A stretch of DNA of 64,000 nt. Origin: Daejeonella oryzae DSM 19973. Its GTDB lineage: Bacteria; Bacteroidota; Bacteroidia; Sphingobacteriales; Sphingobacteriaceae. The stretch spans positions 310,001-374,000 of the forward strand of contig NZ_AUHA01000003.1 in assembly GCF_000422945.1 (NCBI RefSeq). Direction: 5' to 3'. Position 1 is the stretch's first letter, and every line of letters starts with the position of its first letter. The notes under the pieces are model-generated. The model was not told the origin of the DNA. It was given only the letters and a program-made list of their open reading frames with translations, and ran no database searches. Below, one piece after another: positions 54,507-61,676 of this stretch. The translations under genes and the position numbers were made by a program.

Positions 54507-55157
54507 TTAGCCATCAGCCAACTTTTTCATTTTGCCTATCTTGTCCAGATAAATCACAACTTCTTCATCACTTACCTGGTCAAAATTTTCATAAAAGGAC
54601 CCTACTCCATAAAATTCATCAGGAATCAGTAGTGAGATAACTTCATCTGCTACTTTCGATAATTTTAAAACAGCACTTTTAGAAGCTACCGGAACAGCTA
54701 TCACAATTTTTCCCGGCTTGCTCTTAATCAACATATTTACAGTTCCCAAAAGCGTGTTGCCTGTAGCTATACCATCATCAATTACCAGAACAGTTTTTCC
54801 CTGTAGATTTTGTGTCTTTTTATTACTCATAAACCTCGAATACATTTCCTTTAATCTGTTCCGAATTTTTTCCACCTCCTCTTTAATATAAGTGTCACTT
54901 ACATTTTCATGAGGAACTACAAAGTAATCTGTAAGACTGGCGGCACCAATGGCATATTCTTTATTTCTTGGATGGCCGATTTTTTTTGTAAGAATTACTT
55001 CAATTGGAAAGTTTAATTCTTTTGCAACGATGTAAGCAACAGGAACACCTCCGCGTGGTACCGCTAAAACGATTCCAGGATCATTTTTAAATTTCTTCAG
55101 TTTTTCTGCCAGAAGCAGGCCAGCTTCTAATCGGTCGCGAAACATGGCGCTAAACAT
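54507..55157 (-). CDS. Phosphoribosyltransferase family protein
   Basis: A 216-residue PRTase: RDRLEAGLLLAEKL, VLAVPRGGVPVAYIVAKEL, VILTKKIGHPRNKEYAIGA, and the PRPP loop TVLVIDDGIATGNTLLGT. This group is found beside, or fused to, dienelactone-hydrolase-like proteins in stress islands and its substrate is unknown. Here the hydrolase gene overlaps its start by 8 bp, an unfused version of the same pair. Confidence 0.88.
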   Translation of the reverse strand: MFSAMFRDRLEAGLLLAEKLKKFKNDPGIVLAVPRGGVPVAYIVAKELNFPIEVILTKKIGHPRNKEYAIGAASLTDYFVVPHENVSDTYIKEEVEKIRNRLKEMYSRFMSNKKTQNLQGKTVLVIDDGIATGNTLLGTVNMLIKSKPGKIVIAVPVASKSAVLKLSKVADEVISLLIPDEFYGVGSFYENFDQVSDEEVVIYLDKIGKMKKLADG

Positions 55158-55803
55158 TAACCCTCACTGAATATTTTTCGAACCAGCTGGCCGCTAATTC
55201 TGAAACAATTTCCATTTTGCCGGGCTCTTCAAATAAATGAGAGGCACCCTCAACTATTTCTAATCTTTTTTCACACTTCAACTGTGAGAATGCCTCTTTG
55301 TTCAAATTAAGTACTTCTTTATCAAGACTGCCAACTATCAGCAAGGTTGCTGCATTTACAGAATGGAGATCACTCTTAGATGCCAGGTCCGGGCGGCCAC
55401 CTCTTGAAACCACTGCAATAATTTCGGGGAGCTGAGCCGCAGCCTGCAAAGCGGATGCTGCGCCTGTACTGGCGCCAAAAAATCCGAGCCGGCAATCTTT
55501 TGCAGCCGGTACTTTTAGCAGCCATTGTGTTGCGCCAATTAATCGTGAGCTCAAAAGATCTATATCAAACCGGTTAGAATAATCCTGATCCTCTTCCTCG
55601 GTCAACAGATCAAATAGAAGTGTTCCAAATTGCTTTTGTTGAAGATATGTAGCAACCATTTGATTACGCACACTTAACCTGCTGCTGCCGCTGCCATGTG
55701 AAAAAATAATAATTGCCTGCGCTTTCGCGGGGATACACAATTCTCCCTTTAATAATATATCATCCAGATATATGCTTACAGTTTTATGCAGCAGCATTTC
55801 CAT
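55150..55803 (-). CDS. Dienelactone hydrolase-like alpha/beta hydrolase
   Basis: A 217-residue alpha/beta hydrolase: AIIIFSHGSGSSRLSVRN (oxyanion region), LFDLLTEEEDQDYSN, nucleophile elbow GFFGASTGAASAL with Ser, Asp in LLIVGSLDKEVL and His in GASHLFEEPG. It forms a translational pair with the phosphoribosyltransferase gene (8-bp overlap) and follows the DUF892 gene by 8 bp. Confidence 0.87.
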   Translation of the reverse strand: MEMLLHKTVSIYLDDILLKGELCIPAKAQAIIIFSHGSGSSRLSVRNQMVATYLQQKQFGTLLFDLLTEEEDQDYSNRFDIDLLSSRLIGATQWLLKVPAAKDCRLGFFGASTGAASALQAAAQLPEIIAVVSRGGRPDLASKSDLHSVNAATLLIVGSLDKEVLNLNKEAFSQLKCEKRLEIVEGASHLFEEPGKMEIVSELAASWFEKYSVRVNV

Positions 55804-55811
55804 GGGCTTTT

Positions 55812-56336
55812 TTATTTTGGTAAAATGATGGTAGCTTTTGCTTTCTGATTTATTTCATGTTCGGCTAGCTGTGATAATCTGTCATCAATTTGCTTTTCAT
55901 TCACTTCTGCTTCATGAAAAACCGTTGCTTTTTTATCCATACCCAGCGTATTTGCAAAAGCTGCAGCAGTTCCGTAAGCGCTTATTTTAAAATGATTTAT
56001 ACCCTGTATACTTGCTAACAGACAGGCATCCTTTACATCAGGATCTGCACAGAATGAAAGCTTTTCTTCTGCATCCTCAATAAATGCATGCATCACCCGG
56101 TTGGTCAGACTCAATGAACTGATCTTTTCTTCTTCGAAAAAATCTTCCATTTTTTGAATATGCTCCTGTACATAATCCAAATATTTTTGAAGCACAGCCT
56201 TAAGCTTAAGAGAACTTGCCTTGCTAGTCCATTCAGGCAAACTGTGTTTTAACTGGACTTCTGCACTGATAAACTTGCTGGCATCATAATCCAGAAGATT
56301 ATGCAGGTTGGCGAGGGTTGAATTGTTATCTGCCAT
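55812..56336 (-). CDS. DUF892 / YciE-like ferritin-fold protein
   Basis: A 174-residue four-helix protein: LANLHNLLDYDASKFISAEVQLKHSLPEW, YLDYVQEHIQKMEDFFEE, AFIEDAEEKLSF and ACLLASIQGINHFKISAYGTAAAFA. The YciE/DUF892 family is ferritin-like with a di-iron site and is linked to stress survival. Here several of the metal Glu/His positions are visible (E in AEVQ, ExxK, INHFKIS). First gene of the DUF892-DLH-PRTase operon, with an FNR-like dyad 53 bp upstream. Confidence 0.82.
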   Translation of the reverse strand: MADNNSTLANLHNLLDYDASKFISAEVQLKHSLPEWTSKASSLKLKAVLQKYLDYVQEHIQKMEDFFEEEKISSLSLTNRVMHAFIEDAEEKLSFCADPDVKDACLLASIQGINHFKISAYGTAAAFANTLGMDKKATVFHEAEVNEKQIDDRLSQLAEHEINQKAKATIILPK

Positions 56337-56388
56337 AATAATTGTTGTTAACTCCTACAAATCTACATTTCCTATCAACCTTCATAAA

Positions 56389-56400
56389 TGACCGTTATCA
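56389..56400. promoter_or_regulatory. FNR-like dyad (one-base variant) upstream of DUF892
   Basis: TGAC-CGTT-ATCA, centred 58 bp before the DUF892 start, a spacing suited to activation with a leader of about 17 nt. Confidence 0.45.
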
Positions 56401-56446
56401 GCTTAAACCTTGATAGTTCTCATTAAGAAGCAATAGTTCATTTAGC

Positions 56447-56458
56447 TGATAAGAATCA
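56447..56458. promoter_or_regulatory. FNR-box-like dyad upstream of the erythromycin-esterase-like gene
   Basis: TGAT-AAGA-ATCA, perfect core, centred 86 bp before the plus-strand start at 56539. Confidence 0.6.
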
Positions 56459-56538
56459 TTCAAAATATTGATGGTCAGCATTTTAAAAAACCTGTAAATA
56501 GACTTGCTTTGATATTATGATTAGGGCATCATCTTATT

Positions 56539-57873
56539 ATGCAACGCTATTTTACAAAACAGAATTTTTTGAACGAGCATGAGGCTATAGAATCAATCAG
56601 CCAAAAGGCTTATCCATTACAAAGCAAAGAGCAATTGCTGCCACTTTTCGAACGGATAGGTGATGCCAGAATTGTTATGCTGGGCGAGGCCAGTCATGGT
56701 ACACATGAATATTATACGTGGAGATCTCATATCTCAAAACGTTTAATTGAAGAGAAAGGATTCAGTTTTATTGCAGTAGAAGGCGACTGGCCGGATTGTT
56801 ACCGCATCAATCGTTTTATAAAAGGTTATGACACTAATCACAAAAGTGCGGTAAATGTATTAAGTGCATTTAACCGATGGCCTACCTGGATGTGGGCCAA
56901 CTGGGAGATAGTGGCTTTTACTGAATGGTTGTATAAGCATAACAGCAAAATGCCGGCTAATAAAAAAGCAGGTTTTTTTGGTCTGGATGTCTACAGTCTT
57001 TGGGAGAGTATGGAGAGTATTATGTTGTATCTTAACAAGACAGATAAATCTGCACTGAAAGTTGCTGAACAAGCCTTTAGGTGCTTTGAGCCTTATCGCA
57101 AAGATGAAGGTACATCTTATGCCAGTGCATCTCAATTTGTTCCCGACTTATGTCAGAACGAGGTGGTTGATCTTCTTAAAGAAATCCAGCAAAAGCTGCC
57201 TACTTATAATACGGATTATGAAAATGTTTTCAGTGCAGAGCAAAATGCGCTGGTAGCAGTAAATGCAGAAAAATACTATCGGGCTATGATTAAAGGCGGG
57301 CCTCACAGCTGGAATGTTAGAGACAGACACATGTCTGATACGCTGGACCGCTTATTGAAATTTCACGGAGAAAATTCTAAAGTAATAGTTTGGGAACACA
57401 ATACCCATATTGGTGATGCCCGGGCAACGGATATGGTTGATGAGGGGATGTTTAATATTGGAGAATTGGCCCGGATAAAATATCCGAATAATGTGGTTCT
57501 GGTTGGTTTTGGTTCATTTAAAGGTTCCGTTACGGCCGGTAAAAGCTGGGGTGCACCAATGAAAAATATTCAGGTTCCCGAGGCAGTTAAAGGAAGCTGG
57601 GAATACCTGCTTCATCATGCAGCAAAAGAAAATATGCTTTTATTAATGGATGATTTTGCATCTGATGATATGTTTATGGAAAATCATATCGGCCACCGGG
57701 CTATAGGTGTAGTTTATAATCCGCAATATGAACAATATGGAAATTATGTTCCCAGTATATTACCCTTGCGTTATGATGCTTTTATTTATTTAGATGAAAC
57801 AAGTGCATTGCATCCGCTGCATATTCAACCAGACGGTAAACAAATGCCGGAAACATATCCTTTTGGCGTATGA
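56539..57873 (+). CDS. Erythromycin esterase-like family protein
   Basis: A 444-residue protein of the EreA/EreB superfamily. RIVMLGEASHGTHEYYTWRSH holds the catalytic Glu and His; FIAVEGDWPDCYRIN and VIVWEHNTHIGDARATDM hold the second catalytic His; VLVGFGSFKG and GHRAIGVVYNP close the fold. Most members of this group in stress islands are not resistance enzymes and have unknown substrates. It is followed by a Pro-rich peptide gene and a PEBP gene on the same strand. Confidence 0.9.
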   Translation: MQRYFTKQNFLNEHEAIESISQKAYPLQSKEQLLPLFERIGDARIVMLGEASHGTHEYYTWRSHISKRLIEEKGFSFIAVEGDWPDCYRINRFIKGYDTNHKSAVNVLSAFNRWPTWMWANWEIVAFTEWLYKHNSKMPANKKAGFFGLDVYSLWESMESIMLYLNKTDKSALKVAEQAFRCFEPYRKDEGTSYASASQFVPDLCQNEVVDLLKEIQQKLPTYNTDYENVFSAEQNALVAVNAEKYYRAMIKGGPHSWNVRDRHMSDTLDRLLKFHGENSKVIVWEHNTHIGDARATDMVDEGMFNIGELARIKYPNNVVLVGFGSFKGSVTAGKSWGAPMKNIQVPEAVKGSWEYLLHHAAKENMLLLMDDFASDDMFMENHIGHRAIGVVYNPQYEQYGNYVPSILPLRYDAFIYLDETSALHPLHIQPDGKQMPETYPFGV

Positions 57874-57892
57874 AAATTAAATATGTACTAAA

Positions 57893-58081
57893 ATGGCAAA
57901 AAAAACTGCACCATTTATAATACCACCCGAAATTACACCATCGGTAATTCCGGAGATCATTCCATCGGATGACCCTGCTGAACCACGCATTCCTCCGGAA
58001 GAGGACCCGGATCTGGTACCTGATGAAAATCCTTTTGAAACACCCCCTTACGAAATTCCGCCTCCCGGGGAGGGCCCTTAA
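57893..58081 (+). CDS. Small proline- and glutamate-rich peptide
   Basis: A 62-residue peptide (MAKKTAPFIIPPEITPSVIPE ... PPPGEGP) with about 18 prolines and many acidic residues in PE/PD/PP pairs. It fills the gap between the Ere-like and PEBP genes exactly and has its own ATG 19 bp after the previous stop. The composition is far from random for this genome. The function is unknown; an intrinsically disordered linker or adaptor is an inference. Confidence 0.6.
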   Translation: MAKKTAPFIIPPEITPSVIPEIIPSDDPAEPRIPPEEDPDLVPDENPFETPPYEIPPPGEGP

Positions 58082-58091
58082 ATTTAATGAT

Positions 58092-58580
58092 ATGAGTAAT
58101 CCTTCATTAGTTAAAGAAGCTACCAGAGCGGTTGATTTTTTCCCGCTTAAAGTAAGCAGTCCTTCGTTTTTAAACGATGGATTTATTCCGGCCAAATTTA
58201 CTTGTGACGGGATAAATGTTAATCCACCTCTAAACATTGAACATATTCCCGAAGATGCAAAATGCCTGGCTATGATTGTTGATGATCCTGATGCTCCTGC
58301 CGGTAATTGGGTGCATTGGCTGGTTTGGAATATTCCAGTAACGCATCATATTAAAGAAAACGAAATACATGGTATAGAAGGTTTCAATGATTTTCATCAG
58401 CACCATTATGCCGGACCGTGTCCCCCTGAAGGAACTCACCATTATTTTTTTAAAATTTACGCCCTCAATGCATTACTGAATTTACCCTTAAATACAAGGA
58501 AACTTCAATTGGAAAAAGCCATGAGTGAACATATTATAGCTTTTGGAGAACTGGTAGGATTATATACAAGAAATACTTGA
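58092..58580 (+). CDS. YbhB/YbcL-type phosphatidylethanolamine-binding protein (PEBP)
   Basis: About 162 residues from MSNPSLVKEATRAVDFF. An ATG at 57969 runs through the Pro-rich gene and is rejected. Motifs are FIPAKFTCDGINVNPPL, LAMIVDDPDAPAGNWVHWLVWNIP (DPDxP) and HHYAGPCPPEGTHHYFFKIYAL (GxRPPxxTH-like). The bacterial YbhB fold binds an anion in this pocket; the ligand is unknown. Eleven bp after the Pro-rich peptide gene, so co-transcribed. Confidence 0.92.
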   Translation: MSNPSLVKEATRAVDFFPLKVSSPSFLNDGFIPAKFTCDGINVNPPLNIEHIPEDAKCLAMIVDDPDAPAGNWVHWLVWNIPVTHHIKENEIHGIEGFNDFHQHHYAGPCPPEGTHHYFFKIYALNALLNLPLNTRKLQLEKAMSEHIIAFGELVGLYTRNT

Positions 58581-58639
58581 TTAAGAGATTTCCGGTATGC
58601 ATTTTAATTAAAAAGTGAAATGATATTTAAACAGAGATC

Positions 58640-59206
58640 ATGAAATCATTGATTCTAATAATACTATGGTTGTTTTGTATTGATCAATCAGTATATTCAT
58701 ATTATTCCCCAAATTATCCAATACGGGTATTTTCCGATACCGTTCCAGAATTTAAAATCGAGAAGTTATTTATGGAACCAATGAAAGTACTTTACATTGC
58801 CGACTCGGTTAATTTAACGGAACAAATTTCAGGTAAAATGGGCAATGCGTATGCTCAAATTTTTGGATTTATTGGTCAGAAGCAGTTAACGTCAGAGAAG
58901 GTAATGGCTATTTACCATACGCTCCAGCCGCCTTTTGTATTCGATGCAGCAGTAGAAGTTGGCGATTTTCCTGACGAATTAAGTGGTCGTATTCAATCTA
59001 AAACGATTCAGGGCGGTGAAGCTGTCAGAGTTCATTTTAAAGGCCCATATTCAAAGCTTGAAATTGCATATAAAGCCATATCTGAGTGGATAAAACAAAA
59101 TAATAAGCAGGCAGACGGGCATCCAATAGAGGTTTATTTAAATGATCCGGGAACAGTAAATTCAATGGATGATTTGTTAACGGATGTTTATCAGTTTATA
59201 AAATAG
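58640..59206 (+). CDS. Secreted GyrI-like / AraC effector-binding-domain protein
   Basis: A 188-residue protein with a signal peptide (MKSLILIILWLFCIDQSVYS). The mature part resembles the GyrI-like small-molecule-binding fold: FKIEKLFMEPMKVLYIADS, VMAIYHTLQPPFVFDAAVEVG, GGEAVRVHFKGPYSKLEIAYKAISEWI and PIEVYLNDPGTV. This fold is normally the ligand-binding half of a regulator. A secreted stand-alone version probably binds a hydrophobic compound in the periplasm. Confidence 0.8.
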   Translation: MKSLILIILWLFCIDQSVYSYYSPNYPIRVFSDTVPEFKIEKLFMEPMKVLYIADSVNLTEQISGKMGNAYAQIFGFIGQKQLTSEKVMAIYHTLQPPFVFDAAVEVGDFPDELSGRIQSKTIQGGEAVRVHFKGPYSKLEIAYKAISEWIKQNNKQADGHPIEVYLNDPGTVNSMDDLLTDVYQFIK

Positions 59207-59324
59207 ATCGGTTAAAATTTATAGGTTTTATAACCACAAACAAAATGAGGAAGGGACAGGACTGAAGATGGGATGAATTTTTGTGGATTGTAGTAGTTTT
59301 CATTTGTACTAGTTCGAACGGCCC

Positions 59325-60422
59325 ATGATTTTGAAATACATATTTGCCTTCATATTATTTATTCATGGGTTGCTTCATTTTACAGGCTTTGCCAAAGCTT
59401 TCAATTTTACATCTTTTGGCCAGTTTACCATCGAAGTTTCAAAATCTGCTGCTTTGGCCTGGCTTTTAACCGCAGGTTTGTTTATTGCCTCAGCACTGAT
59501 GTATTTCTTTAAAAAAGATCGCTGGTCTCTGGTGGCGATTATTGCAGTTCTATTTTCCCAAATTTTAATCATCACCGTTTGGAAAGATGCCAGATGGTGG
59601 ACTCTGACAAATTGTATTGTATCATTAATCGCCGTACCTGACTTTGGAAATTTCCGGTTCAACCGGATGGTTAATTCTGAAATAAGTTCATTACTATCAG
59701 GCCATTGGGAAAATAAAACTGTCATCACTAATGAAATGCTGGAAAATTTGCCTGCCATTGTCCGGCAATGGCTTGTAAATTCGGGCGTTGTAGGGAAGGA
59801 AAAAATTCAATTCGTACGCCTGAGGCAAAAAGGTGAAATGAGAACTAAGCCCAACGGTAAATGGATGAAGTTTAGAGCTACGGAATATTTTACAGTTAAT
59901 GAACCTCAGTTTGTGTGGAAAACACGATTAAAAATGGGACCATTTTTAAGTCTGACCGGAAGAGATAAATTTATGAGCAATATTGCTGATATGCAGATTA
60001 AGTTATTATCTGTCATAAATCTGGTTCATGCCAAGGACAATACTAAACTCAATTCTGCGAGCATGATCCGCTATCTTGCCGAAATTGTTTGGTTTCCATC
60101 CGCCGCACTTAATCATTATATAAAATGGGAATCAATTGATGCTACTTCTGCCAAAGCAACCTTGTCTTATAATGGAACGAGTGTTTCAGGAATTTTCAGG
60201 TTCAATGAAAAAGCCAATTTTTTAAGTTTTGAAGCAGACCGTTACATGAATAATGGGAGCGAAGCTTCTATCGAAAAATGGTGTGTTGAAGTTACAGGTT
60301 ACAAATATTTTCAGGGAATACGCATTCCATATAAAAATGAAGTGACCTGGAAATTAAAAAGCGGTGATTTTAACTGGGCAAATATAGAGTTGACAGATTT
60401 AAAATATAATTTGCCGGTGTAA
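59325..60422 (+). CDS. Membrane protein with DUF6544-like domain
   Basis: A 365-residue protein. Four N-terminal transmembrane helices (about residues 3-22, 43-61, 67-85, 92-105) precede a soluble lipid-binding-like domain: LPAIVRQWLVNSGVVGKEKI, VRLRQKGEMRTKPNGKWMKFRATEYF, MGPFLSLTGRDKF, YLAEIVWFPSAAL and IRIPYKNEVTWKL. The domain matches the DUF6544/DUF6920 type. The function is unknown. It is convergent with the AI-2E permease gene, with only 24 bp between the stops. Confidence 0.8.
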   Translation: MILKYIFAFILFIHGLLHFTGFAKAFNFTSFGQFTIEVSKSAALAWLLTAGLFIASALMYFFKKDRWSLVAIIAVLFSQILIITVWKDARWWTLTNCIVSLIAVPDFGNFRFNRMVNSEISSLLSGHWENKTVITNEMLENLPAIVRQWLVNSGVVGKEKIQFVRLRQKGEMRTKPNGKWMKFRATEYFTVNEPQFVWKTRLKMGPFLSLTGRDKFMSNIADMQIKLLSVINLVHAKDNTKLNSASMIRYLAEIVWFPSAALNHYIKWESIDATSAKATLSYNGTSVSGIFRFNEKANFLSFEADRYMNNGSEASIEKWCVEVTGYKYFQGIRIPYKNEVTWKLKSGDFNWANIELTDLKYNLPV

Positions 60423-60446
60423 TTGATTGATTCTCTATAATTTCCA

Positions 60447-61469
60447 TTATTTACGGCTCAGAAGTAAATTCAAAGGTTTCCATTCTTCTATATGTTCGCT
60501 AATGATTTTCATGATCGCTACAAAAGGGATAAACAAGATCATGCCGGCAACTCCCCAGATAATACCACCTGCAATAATTGCTATCAACATTGCTAACGTG
60601 CTTACATGTAATTGTTTACCTACAACCTTTGGAAAAATAACATTGGCTTCCAGGTATTGAACAAAGGTGAAAACCGCTACTACTCCTAGCGGATACCAAA
60701 TATTTCCGGTTTCCAGCCACACTACAGAAATAGGTAATAGTGCGCTTACAATAATCCCAACGTAAGGAATTATGGTCATAATGGCGCAGAGCATACCAAA
60801 TAACAAAGCGTGTTCTACTCCCAGTAAAAAAAGTCCAAGGCTGTTAAGAATTCCTACGATGATATACACCATCAGCATGCCTTTTATATAGCTGAAATAG
60901 GTACTTATCGTTTGAAGTAAAATAGAATCAAGCTGATGCTGATATTTAGCGGGCGTAATTAATTTGAGATACTGAACAAATATTCGGCGGTGATATAAAA
61001 AAAGTGCGGTAAAAATTGGTGTGAGAAAGAAAAAAAATAAAGTAAGAACAGTGGTCTGTATGGTTGACTGAAGAATTCCGGCTATAGAACCCGTTAATTT
61101 ACTGCTCAATCCGTTTTGTTGTTCAATTCCAAAATTTTGATTTAGCCATAATTGCAATTGAATAAGAGCGAGTTCTAATTTTTTAAATATTGCTTCAGCA
61201 TCAGCGCTAAAAGTTTTTACCTGCCAGATCAGCAAAGCCAGCAATGAAATAATTAGCACTGTTACTATAAGCAGACAGCCGGTTATAGCAAGAACTTTCC
61301 CGGTTTTGTAACTTTCAAACCACTTACAGGTTGGATACATCACAATGGCAATCAGTAATCCGAAAAATAAAGGAATAAATAAGGTTTTCCCAAAATAGAG
61401 GATGACAGATGCAAAAAATATTATCTGCAGGTATTTTAAAAATGAAATGTCTGCGTTAGTTTTAATAAT
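60447..61469 (-). CDS. AI-2E family transporter, start codon unclear
   Basis: A PerM/AI-2E family permease with seven or more helices: FLTPIFTALFLYHRR, YIKGMLMVYIIVGILNSLGLFLLG, LFGMLCAIMTIIPYVGIIVSALLP, GVVAVFTFVQYLEANVIFPKVVGKQLHVS and AGMILFIPFVAI. The only standard starts are GTG/ATG at 61343/61340, which would cut off helix 1. The frame continues upstream through YLQIIFFASVILYFGKTLF and PLFFGLLIAIVMYP, clearly the missing first helix. It is closed by a stop at about 61479 without any ATG. ATT codons at 61469 and 61466 are the best candidate starts. Confidence 0.82.
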   Translation of the reverse strand: MIKTNADISFLKYLQIIFFASVILYFGKTLFIPLFFGLLIAIVMYPTCKWFESYKTGKVLAITGCLLIVTVLIISLLALLIWQVKTFSADAEAIFKKLELALIQLQLWLNQNFGIEQQNGLSSKLTGSIAGILQSTIQTTVLTLFFFFLTPIFTALFLYHRRIFVQYLKLITPAKYQHQLDSILLQTISTYFSYIKGMLMVYIIVGILNSLGLFLLGVEHALLFGMLCAIMTIIPYVGIIVSALLPISVVWLETGNIWYPLGVVAVFTFVQYLEANVIFPKVVGKQLHVSTLAMLIAIIAGGIIWGVAGMILFIPFVAIMKIISEHIEEWKPLNLLLSRK

Positions 61470-61676
61470 GTAGTTCTTTTAAAATGGTATATTATATTGC
61501 TGTATGCAAGGCAACGAATAGTTCGCTTATTATAATTTCTATTCCCTTAATATAACTATTGCGGTTGATTATTTATTAATTTAAATCTTTATTCAATATC
61601 TGAAACATAATATTTATAAAGCAGTAAAATGTACTGACTTATATATTTTGTCGTTTAGAAAGTAAAAAACCAAGAT

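Noticed and set aside
54429-54632. 67-residue plus-strand frame over the FNR-like dyad
   Set aside because: It runs antisense into the phosphoribosyltransferase gene and has no protein-like features.
59221-59233. GGTTTTATAACC palindrome before the DUF6544 gene
   Set aside because: Short AT-rich stem; too likely by chance to call an operator or terminator.
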